DNA from: Gremmenia infestans
Taxonomy: Eukaryota > Ascomycota > Leotiomycetes > Helotiales > Hamatocanthoscyphaceae
Assembly (NCBI GenBank): GCA_032629725.1
Contig: JAFEVB010000036.1
Location: 248,001 to 312,000, forward strand
DNA length: 64,000 nt
Direction of reading: 5' to 3'
Shown: piece by piece, positions 44,957 through 55,781 of the stretch
Layout: every line of letters begins with the position of its first letter
Numbering within the stretch: position 1 is the stretch's first letter
The notes under the pieces: generated by a model
Database searches by the model: none
What the model was told of the DNA's origin: nothing
What the model saw: only the letters and a program-made list of their open reading frames with translations
Position numbers and translations under genes: made by a program

Positions 44957-45957
44957 AATGCAGTGATGGCACCTACAGAGCTCTGGTAGGCTGAAAAGGC
45001 CAGAAGTGACTTGCGAGGAGTGGTAGGTATTGCAAGAAACTGAAGTCCGGCTACATGCACATGTTCATAGCTGCAGCCGATCGGTCTGATGGATAAGATT
45101 CTCCCTTCACCCAGATAAGAATAGCAGAAGGTCGGGATCAAAAGAGCGGCGTGCTGCGTATGAAGTTTGAAACTTCAAAGCGAGTTGGAGTGCTTTGGAG
45201 GGGAGGGGAGGGGTAGCTAGAGGGAGTATTAAGGTAGGCAAGCTGCAGAGACAGCTCAAGGCCTTTCCTGCACGCTATCTTAATGTGGGCGGGAAACGAA
45301 GAGAGAAAGAGCGAAGAATGTCGCGGCCAGGCTAGATGATTGGCTGACCAAGGGATACTCTGGAATGGTAGCTCTTGCCCTACACCCAACAGCAGGAGAT
45401 CCGATGGCCTGCAGGGATTTCATAGACGGAGCTGTATCGAGGTAGGGAGGGGAGGGAGATATCCCGAACTGAAGCTATTAATTAGGACTAGTGAGGGGTA
45501 ATACAAGTACAGTACAAGCACCGTGCATGGGAAAAGACCGCCGAATCTATGCACGCAGAAGCTCGACTTTTGTTGATTGAAGAAGAAACCCTTTCAGAGA
45601 CATTTGCACGATTGATTTATTTGTTTTGAATACCTACTTAATGATACTGCCAATACCGCCAGGTTGAGAATTCGACGACTGGCCGTTGGCCCGTAGTATT
45701 TTTCTTATTCTATCTAATCCAATCCTTGGCCCACGTGGGCGTACGGCTCTTGGCAAGGCTGTGCAAGGCTGTGGATTTGGGGGACGGGTATAACTTCATG
45801 CAAGATCCACATTGGCGGAAGTCGGTTGGATATAGGTACATCGGAAATCGCACTTCATATACTACGATTTGGGTTGCGCTCGATAAAATTTGGCTGTGGG
45901 ATATCAAAGACTATGAACGAAAGGTAAAAATCTGATCATCTTCTCGAATCAAAACCT
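44957..45957. other. Upstream region of PHO81 with an E-box
   Basis: This 1-kb spacer lies between PHO81 and the 3' end of CUE5. It contains CACGTGGG at 45732, a TACAGTAC motif near 45508 and a GGGAGG-rich stretch near 45195. No gene is supported. Confidence 0.6.
45732..45737. promoter_or_regulatory. CACGTG E-box, possible Pho4/NUC-1 site
   Basis: CACGTG in the context CCCACGTGGG is the high-affinity form bound by Pho4 in yeast, and NUC-1 in Neurospora recognises CACGTG. It lies about 780 bp upstream of the PHO81 start. Other bHLH proteins also bind CACGTG, so assignment is tentative. Confidence 0.4.
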
Positions 45958-47441
45958 TCAAGACTTCCCTGCCAGTTTATCTTCCGCAATCTTGTCCTTA
46001 GTTCCAGTTGTCTCGGCAGGTTCTGGCTTGCGCGCTGGTTCTCCAATATTCTCCGCCATCGCTTCGGCAGCAGCCTTCTTGAGCCTTTCTGCATCATCCA
46101 TCTTGATCTCTTTTCCTCCAACACGATCCTTGGTCTCTTTTTCATCCTCGCTATCTCCCAGACTGAACGGGTCGTTGTCAGCCTCACCAATAGGACTAGG
46201 GTCAACTGAAGAGAGCGGTTGCCATTTGCTTTGCTTGATAGCTGGGATTGGGGTATTCTCTTTGGCACCCAATCTTGGGGAGGTACGGTAGATATCCATA
46301 TCTTCGGCAGGTCCACCGGAGAATTGAACTTTACGTCCATCTGGGGACTTTGGTATACTTGGGGTTGGCTTGAAGAGATCAGGATTCGCAAGAGGTCGAG
46401 TTGAGCGGCGAGCAGCACCTGTATTTTCTTGTTAGATTACTACTCCACTCTTGTTCGTCAAAACTTACTACCATCATCGTGAAGTTGAATTCCAGCAAAA
46501 TCATCGCTAAGGACGTGAGGATCAGCGTCATAGCGATTGTAGTCGCCGCTTTGTCTTCCATCTCCGCTTCTGCGCGAGCCATATTGCTGGTTGTGGTAAC
46601 CTTGTGGAACAGAAGATGGACCTTCCTCTTCCTCGTCGCCATCAATTTTCTTTTTCAAACTTGTAATCCATCCATTGACCTTTGTTTGTGTTTCGAGGAA
46701 CCCTTTCTTGAGATTCTCCCTGATAACTGGAAGGTCATCGTCAATAAAACTATGCTCGTCTTCATATGTTTCATTTGGCCTGAGGCCTGTTTGTTGTCTA
46801 GGTGGGCCACCTCTGCTACTTCCACGCGGTCCATATCCTCCTGCACCTCCATAATGCTCTGCAAGTTGACGTGCGTATTGCTCGTCGGCTTCCAGTTGTG
46901 ATAGCGGGGTAGTTCCCACGCGTTGAGCTTGGGGGCGAGGAGGCTGAGGGGGAGGGGTCTGTTCTCGGACGGCATCAGGATCGGACATGCCTATAGACAT
47001 TAGCATGTTGTTAGTTAAGCAGTGTGGTGATTTACCTAGCAGGGCATTGAAAGCAGGTTCGACTTGACCGCCACTTGCACTCAGGACAGCCTTTACAACT
47101 AACACATCGATACTTGGGAAAGCTTCTCTCAGCGTATTTTCAGCTTGCTGCTGAGGGCTGAGGGGACGAGGAGGTTTTGGCGGAGGGGCATCTTCGACAG
47201 TTGCAGGCTTGGGACCGGTTGGCGCATCGGTGCTCAATACACCAGATTCCTGAACGTCGTCGTCGTCCATTTCTAATGGTCTAACGGTGGTAGGAGATTC
47301 AGCTCCCGTTGGACTTTTAAGCTGCGAGGTTGAACTTGGTATCAGCAACGGATCTTATTTGTATCTAATAGCGCATGAACTAATATATCCAAGATTGTAA
47401 CAGCTTACCGGGCCATCCGTTGTTTTGGTTGGCGCAGACAT
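45958..47441 (-). CDS. cue5: Cue5-like ubiquitin-binding CUE-domain protein
   Basis: Cue5 is an autophagy adaptor that binds ubiquitinated aggregates through its CUE domain. Exons 47441-47409, 47321-47036, 46990-46469 and 46418-45958 give 433 residues. The CUE domain (about 67-107) reads AENTLREAFPSIDVLVVKAV and continues EPAFNALLGMSDPDA across a splice. Pro-rich segments (PPPKPPRPLSP, TPPPQPPRPQ) flank it. LSQLEADEQYARQLAEHYGG and IRENLKKGFLETQTKVNGWI are conserved in fungal orthologues. The tail is acidic and Ala/Lys-rich. I did not find an obvious W-x-x-L Atg8 motif, though WQPL near the C-terminus fits that pattern. Confidence 0.92.
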
Positions 47442-48384
47442 GTTTACTTTGTTTTCAAGCTGAAGAAATTGTCGCAGGTTGATGGGAGAGACCAGCAGTG
47501 TGAGAAAAGCTCTTTTGTCCTTCAAATTCTGGTGCCTAATTATGAAATCGCCGTCGTTACGTGTCTGAAAGACGAGTCGGAGCTTCAGACGATCCTCTGA
47601 CGATGCAAGGCAAGGCGGCGCTGCTGTGGCGGTGCATGGTCCTGGAATATGTGGCACGTGAGCACTCTTCCACTAAAGTCAATTTGATGAATCGAGTGGC
47701 AGTTCAAGTTTGATGTTTTTAATTTTACCAAGATGTTAGAATTATATCATTTGGCCTCTTGGGAGAACGAGCAAGTTCATACTGACTACATATAGCTACT
47801 GCTACTCTACCTAAGATCCTAAATTAGCTATTATCAAAAGTCCCATTAACACTATGCTAATCGTTTCATAAACAACTCAAGGTATCTATCAAAGCCGACT
47901 AGGAAAACAACGAGTTGTCAAGAGAAGGGTTCCTACCAAGCAGTGAAGCTGAGACTACCATATGATACACCACCTATTGGACTCCTAAGCCTCTAAAATG
48001 TACTAGGTAAGGGAGGCTAGCAAAGGCGATACCAAAACAGTGTATGGGACCGTACCTCCTTCATACGTTTATGAAGCACTTCGCCGGCGGATGCACATGA
48101 GCCATGGATATTCTCTAGGTGGAAAGCCCACAGGGAAGAAGTGGGGTTTCTGAATTTGAGTAGTAGTAGTGGAAGATTCCACCTTGGGGAGAAAATGGAC
48201 CATATGGGAATAAGTTTTAGAAGAGCGCCGTAGTACATGGATAGCTGATAAAACTTGCCAATGATTCGCTCTGACAAAATTCAACGTTGAGACAATTGAT
48301 GGACTGTACTGCAAACAACGAAGTGAACAATCTGAATTTTAATTCGCAAACCTACTGGTACTTACCTACGTAGTCTACTCTACG
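47442..48384. other. AT-rich intergenic region
   Basis: This 943-bp stretch lies between CUE5 and the HAD gene. The part from about 47740 to 48030 is rich in CTA/TAG and AT and might be decayed repeat DNA, but no element ends can be defined. Frames are not gene-like. Confidence 0.5.
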
Positions 48385-49302
48385 TTAAGCGTTCAAAGAA
48401 ATGCCGTACTTGGCATAAGGAAAGTTTTCCAGACTCACGAATTGCTCTCCCCATCCATCATCAACAGTTCCCACCTCGTGAGCATCACTCCCCTGCCCCT
48501 CTTCCCTCCCAGCCAGCACGTCCGCCTCCCTCCCCTTGTATTCAATCGCTAGTCCCGGATGCGGTGCCCATATCACTCTCATACCTGCTCTCCGTCCAGC
48601 AACAACACCGGGAATACCGTCTTCAAACACCAAGCACTCTTCGGGTTTTATCGGCTCCTCTCCTGGCTCACGTCCCTCGTTCACAGCTTTGAGCGCCAGC
48701 AAATAAATGTCCGGATTCGGCTTTCCCCTCCCCTTACCAATCCGCGGATCATCCCCCAACACCCTTTTCTGCGGCTCAAACACTTCAAAAAGCTCTTCCA
48801 GATGCCCAGTCTTGATATCAAAATGGCCCTTATGGCTACTCGTCGCGAGCGCCACATGTACCTTGCTACCCCTCAAATCCTTCAACAGCGTCTCTACGCC
48901 CGGCAACGGAATTGCTTTCCTAAATTCTTGTTCTTGGAGTACGTGTAATTCTTTAGCATAGTCTTCTACGCTAATCTTGTCCTGGAGGTTCGCCCAGGAG
49001 ATGAGGATTCCGATAGATTCGGGGGCTGGGCGGCCTTGGAGCTTGCATTTTATAGACCATGGGACGGGTCCGGCATTATAGCGGGCGAGGAGGAGGTTAT
49101 GGCAGATTGTGTAGATATCTTCAGTGTTGATGAGTAGGCCATCCATATCAAAGAGGCAAGCTCTGACAGGTGGGAAACTGGGGGGCTGCGTCAGAAGTGG
49201 GACGTTTGGGGCAAGAAGGGGGCTGACTCTGTTCTTGGTACCATGATGGCTGTGAGCTTGACTTGAAGCTGGTGGGATGTTTTGAGATAGTCGATCTGTC
49301 AA
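48385..49302 (-). CDS. HAD-superfamily phosphatase (HDHD1/pseudouridine-5'-phosphatase-like), 5' end unresolved
   Basis: The conserved part encodes a haloacid-dehalogenase phosphatase with motif I DMDGLLINTED, motif II in HVALATSSHK, a Lys in KPNPDIYLLAL, and motif IV VFEDGIPGV. This is the arrangement of HDHD1-like sugar-phosphate or pseudouridine-monophosphate phosphatases. About 305 residues are visible up to 49302, but no in-frame ATG precedes the domain. The segment is bordered by an acceptor-like CCCCAG at 49303, so a short upstream exon is likely. One candidate is ATG 49419, whose donor (GTTCTG) is poor. The true start remains open; the listed end of the feature is where support stops. 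Confidence 0.85.
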   Translation of the reverse strand: MTDRLSQNIPPASSQAHSHHGTKNRVSPLLAPNVPLLTQPPSFPPVRACLFDMDGLLINTEDIYTICHNLLLARYNAGPVPWSIKCKLQGRPAPESIGILISWANLQDKISVEDYAKELHVLQEQEFRKAIPLPGVETLLKDLRGSKVHVALATSSHKGHFDIKTGHLEELFEVFEPQKRVLGDDPRIGKGRGKPNPDIYLLALKAVNEGREPGEEPIKPEECLVFEDGIPGVVAGRRAGMRVIWAPHPGLAIEYKGREADVLAGREEGQGSDAHEVGTVDDGWGEQFVSLENFPYAKYGISLNA

Positions 49303-49419
49303 CTGGGGTCTTTGAAAAAAGATTGTAGCTTTGTATGGAATTGCTAATCGCGGCTTCTGCAGGGTAATATGCAGCGGCTGAGTAGAGGCTCTCCGGCGAG
49401 TGACTCAGAACGAGTTCAT

Positions 49420-49849
49420 AATGTAATGCTTGTCAATCTTCACTTGCAGGAGGTCATTCCACAATTGGCTTTATAAGAAAATTTGTCACTTGTCTTCTCT
49501 CCGTTTGACAACCTGAACATGTTCGCCGCTGTGTGAAATTTGGCCGTACCTGAAGATCAGAAAAATGTTCTTGGCAGCAAATAGGGAGGTTTTAAATGGA
49601 AGTCACGAGTATATAGTATATGATAATACGATAGGAGGCTCAAACCAAAAGATGATGTTTTAAAATTGTATAATGATGTCCAGTGGGGTGGTTATCTATG
49701 GACATGAATCCCCCGCGAACATCTTAATAATCAGGAGATGACGCTTTGCCTTCCTTTTATCTACCTGCAGAAGTGCCTAGTGCTAAAATCTCCAAGGAAA
49801 CACAATGCACACGCTTCCCAAATCCTAGATCATCTCTTCGAGCCCTTTT
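49420..49849. other. Divergent spacer between the HAD and Dabb genes
   Basis: This 430-bp AT-rich stretch probably holds both promoters. Nothing else is seen. Confidence 0.5.
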
Positions 49850-50428
49850 ATGATGTCTCCTATCGTCCACATAGTGCTTTTCGAATTCAAGCCCTTAACA
49901 GAAAGTGCTGTGATCCACGATGTATGTCAAGTCTTCCTGCTCTACTGTACCCCGCGATGCCCCGCAGTCCGGACCTCCCTTGACCCCCAACGAACAGCCA
50001 AGTGTAATCTATACATAAGCACGAGACCTGAGGCTTGCTCTTAGAATGAGTAACTGACACTTTATCTTCCAAATAGGTCTGCAAACGTATGCTAGCGCTT
50101 CGTCAAAACTGCCTCCACCCTACCACAAAAAAGCCATATATCCTGGACAGCTCCGGCGGGCGAGACAATTCCCCCGAGGGACATCAAGTAGGAAGTTTCC
50201 TCCCTCCTTACCCCAATCCCTGTGTTCACAATAGCTCGAAGAAATATCTACTGATACTTCATATTCAAACAGGGAGCGTTCACTCACGGATTTGTAATAC
50301 ACTTTGCTAGCGAAGAGGATAGACGGTATTATCTTGAGGAGGATCCGGCGCATCTGGGTTTCGTGAAAAGCTTAGACGGTATCATTCAGAACGCGAGGAT
50401 TGTGGACTATGAGCCTGGGAAGTTTTAG
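49850..50428 (+). CDS. Stress-responsive A/B-barrel (Dabb) domain protein
   Basis: Three exons (49850-49921, 50077-50187, 50273-50428) give 112 residues. The Dabb fold is recognised by the N-terminal strand MSPIVHIVLFEFKPLTESAV, the middle YILDSSGGRDNSPEGHQ and GAFTHGFVIHFASEEDRRYY, then ARIVDYEPG. The splices join HD + VCKRMLALRQNC and GHQ + GAFTHGFV in frame. The Met may be 49850 or 49853. Small dimeric Dabb proteins include plant stress proteins and polyketide cyclases; the role here is unknown. No single open frame shows the gene well. Confidence 0.88.
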
Positions 50429-50685
50429 GCGTTGGTGAGAAGGGATTGACAATAGAAGAAGCTTCTACCATCAAAGCAGAAGAGAGGTCGTATGTCACAA
50501 CAATCAAATCATATCCTGTGAAAACGTCGAGTTGTACATAAGGTCATCCAAACAGGAGAGTCTTTCATTCTTCAGCTATGTATGCAGTTTTTCAGCTCTT
50601 GTGCTGATGCTGGTATCCTTCCCAAACGCCTTCCCAATGCCTGTGCAATGCTTCATTAATGATTATGTGTGCAAAGAGGATCTGT

Positions 50686-51489
50686 CTAGACCATAAACGA
50701 CTCGCCACAACCGCATTGCTCCTCTGTATATTGTTAGAAAATGTCCTAGAAGCTAGCCGTGAGATACTTACTTATATTTGGATTTCTAAACACAAACCTT
50801 TGGTTGAGCTTGTCCTCTACCCAATCCATCTCACTCCCAATAATGCTGAAAAGTGCCTTGCTATCAATGAGAACCTTCACTCCATCTTGTTCCACCGTCT
50901 CGTCGAACGTCCCGGGCTTCTCCACGTATTCTAGGTGGTATGCCAGCCCACTGCATCCGCGATTCTTGACCCCCACTTTGATGAGTTTCGGGTCTGGCTG
51001 GTTGAGCATTGCTCGTAACTGGTTTACTGCCCCAGGTGTGAGGTTCATCGCAGCCTTTCGTGCTCGTAACTTTGGTCTGGGCTTTGCTCGAGGTTGCGCC
51101 GCAGGTACCACAGGCTTGGATGTCTGTGCCTCCTGTTCCGTCACACTGATGCTAGACTTCTGCTCTGCTGGGCTTTCTATTCCGACCTCATGTTGCCCAG
51201 TTTGCTTTGGGGGTCGTGTGTCGTTGAACTGCGGGATGCCGCCCGCGATGGATGTATCGGGAATTCCCGCGTTTCGAGGTGGCGGAGGTTGGGTGTCTAA
51301 AGGGTATGGCTGGTATGCGGTGCTCGTTTGCATCTTTCGTTTCGAAGACATCCGCGATGAGTTCTTAGAGGAGAAGGATCGTAGGACATGTTGGCAGGGT
51401 CGGAGGGAGGAGGTTGCTGGTGATGAGGCGAATCGGAAAACGAAGCTCGTCGATGATGTCAAAGGTGCCAGAACTCGCGGTACAGACAT
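50686..51489 (-). CDS. isa1: Iron-sulfur assembly protein Isa1 (A-type carrier)
   Basis: Isa1 acts with Isa2 in mitochondria to make [4Fe-4S] clusters. Exons 51489-50772 and 50723-50686 give 251 residues. The presequence (MSVPRVLAPLTSSTSFVFRF, then HVLRSFSSKNSSR) is basic and Ser-rich. A Pro/Gln-rich linker precedes the A-type domain (about 145 onward): AMNLTPGAVNQLRAMLNQPD, then VKNRGCSGLAYHLEYV. The C-terminal CGCGESF is supplied by a 38-bp last exon, so all three cluster-binding cysteines exist only after splicing. An in-frame ATG at 51534 could add 15 residues. Confidence 0.93.
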
Positions 51490-52059
51490 GATGGCGGTTG
51501 TGTAGAATTTGGAAAGCAATACACAACAGATCATGAAGAGGGGGAAGATTTGATTGCAATATAAGACGCTGAGTAAGGGTCCAACATAGCTTTCGGGACA
51601 AAGAGGCGTTGCATGTTATAAATGATACCACATTCAGATTTCTCGGCTCACTTGCAGATCGGCCAATCAAAGATTTGTGATTTCCAACCTTTTCATAAGC
51701 GTGTGTAAATGGAAGACTTTCATAAAATATTGCCATTATATGCAGTACATATGCAGAATATCATAAGACATTAAACAGCTTCATAAAAACCAAAGAATTT
51801 ACTGAGTACTAATAAATCCGCTCCGTTGTATACTTTTATAGCATAGACTTGCTCCAGTTCGCAGCTTCGGCCGCTAGTGTCCGGGTGTAGCAGCTGCCCT
51901 GTCCCGAAAGAAGTGAAATATTTCGGGGCACTTACGAGTCCAAATCGCAATACTTGCTAATATTGGACCAGTAGTACTAAGTCAACCCGTCAAAAACTTA
52001 CGGCTACGACTAGTTCTCGCTGATAGTAATTTTTGAACCACAATCTGCTGCCATGAAGC
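51490..52059. other. Divergent promoter region between ISA1 and the DUF1741 gene
   Basis: This 570-bp spacer is AT-rich in the middle. No motif or gene stands out. Confidence 0.5.
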
Positions 52060-54228
52060 ATGGAGCCTTCTCCCCTCACTCAGCAAGCTCGACCTGAGGT
52101 CTTCCAGCAAAAGATAGTGGAGCTCTACGAGGCACTATTCAAGGTGGGCAGCAGATTATAGATTGGATGGAGCTAGGCTAACCCACCAGCAGGATGAAGA
52201 CGATCACGAAAAGTCCGAAGGCTTCTGGAGGGAGTTCTTCCTGTTACGACCAGACAAGGCCACCTTACAGCAAATTTTGGATGGGTCGGGTCCAGACGAC
52301 CTCCTGCATCTACAGGTACGAGGCTGCGTTGATTCGAGTGGGGCAACAGACCTGATAAGTACATAGGCGCAGACGCGGCAGCTATTTCTGAGGGCAGTAG
52401 GTTGTATCAAAGCAGGAAGTGCTCCGGCAGATGCCCATGCTCTTGATGTAAGACTTCATCATCCCTTGACAGAACGCGAGGCTGACAAGAAAGACCATCA
52501 CAGCCTTTTTGGCCTCGGTGTTACCAAAGAAATACACCAATCCGAGTTCCGACATAATAAATGTTCTTGCAGGGCTAGACGAGGTCGATGCTGTCTTCAC
52601 GGACTTTGTTGCTGCGCTGGACGTAACTATAAAGACTGGGCGAACGCGTAAGTCAATCCTTTCCGGCGCCAGTTGTAAGTGCCAATACTATAGCAGTGGA
52701 CATTCGACAAAAAGCCATCGAGGTAGCATTAGCTGTTGTCTCCGGCGCATACCAAACAAGTCTTCTTTCATATTTCACACACCGCGACCTCTTCCCTTCT
52801 CTCATGAAAGTAAGTATTATTGTATCCTTTTTACAGTTGATTCTAATGCCGCGCAGTTTATACAAGATTCAGATACCACCTCGCGAGCGTTCGAACCATT
52901 TACCCTTCTTGGTCTTTTAGCAAATTACAACAAATTCGAATTCCAAAATCCCTACAGATTACGACTAGATGATTTCGTCAATGAGGGAACAATACAGAAG
53001 ATAATTAGATCTGTGGGGTATACGTGCGCCAATTCACGAGCAAAATATGTGGCAGTTCAAGAGGATCTTCCAGAAGGATGGACCATCAGCAACACACTCA
53101 GTATGATAGGACTGGGCTCAATCGCCCCGGGGGCAAAGAACGCGCCTCCTGTTATTGATCCAGAGGTTGCGAAGGAGATGTTTGCAAAATTGTGTGTAAA
53201 GGTCATGCCTTTCCAGATTCAACTAACCATGTTGTAGACCAGGTAACGAAGCCGCCATTCTACTAGCAACATACGATTTTGCCCATGCAAACAAGCTATT
53301 TTGCTTCAACTTTGTATCGTTACCAGCGGAAAAAGGTGCTGAAGCCCCTATCGGGGCCTTTATCTCACTCACCTCATACTTACTACAACACGCACACTCC
53401 TCTGTCCGAACTAGCCTATACTCACATCTAAACCTTCTTATTTTGAGACTCCTGATAGAAGATCAGGTACTGTGCAAGCGGATATGTAGCGACGAGAGCA
53501 GAATGTCAGTGAGACTATGCCGGCAACGATCTCCATATTTACCCCCGGTAAGAGGGGATAGAATGCTAGCGGCGAGTATCCTAGACACCATGATCGATGG
53601 CATCAACCACAACCTTCGACGGCGTCTTGATGTAGACTTTTACATCCTCTGTGTCGGTATCATCTTACGACTCATATCTCACCTATCTCGTTCTCGAACT
53701 CGACTTATTTATCACTGGTCTGAGCTGTTCAGATCTCTCCTGGCTCTTGTACGATTTCTTAACACCTACACCTCTGATTTGAAGCATCTCAACAACATCA
53801 ACGTCCTTCTCGACGATCTTGTCAACTTGATCGCTCTATCCCTCTCTGCAGGCGAGGCATTTCTTCCAAGCCCAGCATCCTACGACGATCTCTTCTACAA
53901 GCTGGTTGAAACTGGCGAAATATTGGTGAAATTCCGCGACAATTATGACCTAGCAAAGCGGCCGACGAGTTCCATAGAAACGCTCATTAGCGTGAATACG
54001 CACTACAAGCAACTCTTAGAGGATGGGGCTTCGAAGAGGGGAGGAAAACACTTGACAAATGCCCAAGTATCTGGGGTCATCAAGCAGGGCTACGAAACTT
54101 TGAGCATCCAAGCCAAAGAAGGGCTGGACAGCTGGGAGAGGTATCGAGAAGCGGACAAGAAGGTGTTCTTAAAGAAGATGTCAAAGGCAGCCGTTGCAGA
54201 CGTCAAGACCTTGGTGAGTGAGAATTAA
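52060..54228 (+). CDS. DUF1741 armadillo-like helical protein (ARMH3/C10orf76 family)
   Basis: Seven exons (52060-52143, 52193-52315, 52367-52447, 52494-52647, 52697-52809, 52857-53191, 53238-54228) give 626 residues. The N-terminus reads LTQQARPEVFQQKIVELYEA, EGFWREFFLLRPDKATLQQI and DDLLHLQAQTRQLF. Later come AGLDEVDAVFTDFVAALDVT, AYQTSLLSYFTHRDLFPSLM and DDFVNEGTIQKIIRSVGYTC. The last exon holds DTMIDGINHNLRRRLDVDFY and a basic tail. Splices are well constrained by these joins; one donor is GTGTGT after AAATT. In anim­als ARMH3 supports Golgi PI4KB activity; the fungal role is uncharacterised. Confidence 0.9.
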
Positions 54229-55781
54229 AGAAAGAGGTCACGAATTCGGCTGCTTCGTGTATCTTTAGATTAGGATAGACATCTACGGGCCTGTGGCCGC
54301 ATATTCTTATGCCAAGTGAAATGCGGACAGCTGCAAAACGTGAGGTCATGGCGGGTAATCCTATTTCTGGGGAAGCCTTCTAACGCGCTGTTTGAGGAGC
54401 AATTGGGTTGATTGGCGTTACGTAGCCCTGAGGCGCGGCGCTTACAGACGTGAGCCTAAACGTTCATATGCCAATCAGACTGAAGCCGAAGAAGAAGCCT
54501 GAAGCTGGAAACTTGAAACTTCCACCCGAATGTATGCGATAGTAATTCAGGACTACTTGGACATTCTGGCAATAGCCATAGTGCTGCCACACTGATCGTC
54601 TCGAGATATTTCTATATTCGAGCTGGAAGCCGTTGGAGGACGAGGATCAATTCAGGTTTCTAGCTAGACTACCGTATAGTAAGCGATTGGGCGCCATACT
54701 TTGTTTTCACCTCACATCTTTCTTTCAAATTCCCCCCTCAAATCACAACACCGGGTAAACCAGGTAAAATGCAGAGCAATGGAATATATCCAGCTTCTCT
54801 TTTGCTTCCATGTCGTCAGTGTGCATCGGCGACAGTGTCTGTCGTGAATCACGCGCTTCGTTCTTTCCTATAGTAATCTTACACCTTGCGCCTTGACGCT
54901 AGATCGTCTGCAGTCCTCGCTGAATGAATAAAGAAGGACCAGCCCTCTCGCTGGAAGGCGACTTCTTTGAAGAGATGGACACCATCAAAGTATCGCACCG
55001 CTCCCCCGGTGTCCCCTTGCACAAGATTTCTAAATTGTTATTGGTATGTGATATGGGATCCATCCAACGCCAATTCTTCAATACAATCATAATATCAGCA
55101 GCAATCATTGCAAGTCAATTTTGGAGCAGCAAAACTACCTTACCTTACCTACCTTACGTAGGCAGTCTTACCTTGTATTACCACGACTTATCTTGGTTCG
55201 ACTATAGGTCTTTATTGCACCAAGAGCCGCCTTCGTAGGGATTTCAGTCGGGATACGGTTCAAAGAACGATTGGCTGAGAGTCCTCGTCGTCAATTCGCC
55301 TATTTTGGGGGATGCGCCTACAGCGACAAGGAGATCGAGGCAACACCAGAACTTCGACCATAGGATCTTCGGATCTGGAAACAAAGGGCTTCTTTGTTTC
55401 GACTTTCCGAGACGCCTTCAAGTCCCTTGGCTGCATATCCGTCCGCGATTTCTTTCATAAGGGTACGCCATTCCGCCGTTCCACTTTTCCCCATTTGTTC
55501 TACTACTATACTATACTGTACTGTTCCGTTCTGTTCTGTTTCCATTCACTTGTTCATACCATAACTACTATTATTGTGCTTCTCATAATATCCACCACTC
55601 CACGACAAGCAGCGAACAATACTTTCCTTTCTTATTCACAGAAAAGTGTGACTAATTCTTCCTTCCATTGATATTCATTTTGTTACACACAACTAATTCC
55701 TCTCCACCAACCCTACCATATCAACACCGTCATATTTGCTGGGCAAAACCTCAACGTTTAAAAGAACACACAAATACTAAG
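54229..55781. other. Long upstream region of PRM1
   Basis: This 1.55-kb spacer has CTTACC-rich runs near 55136-55165 and a TACTGTACTGTTCYG stretch near 55508. Frames of 60-105 codons (for example 54924-55238) have no supporting features. It probably contains the PRM1 promoter and leader. Confidence 0.55.

Noticed and set aside
48017..48277. 86-codon minus-strand frame between CUE5 and the HAD gene
   Set aside because: It contains no recognisable motif and sits in AT-rich DNA that may be decayed repeat.
54924..55238. 104-codon frame in the PRM1 upstream region
   Set aside because: No family features and no splice partners; a nearby ATG at 54769 opens a 34-codon frame only. It looks like chance.
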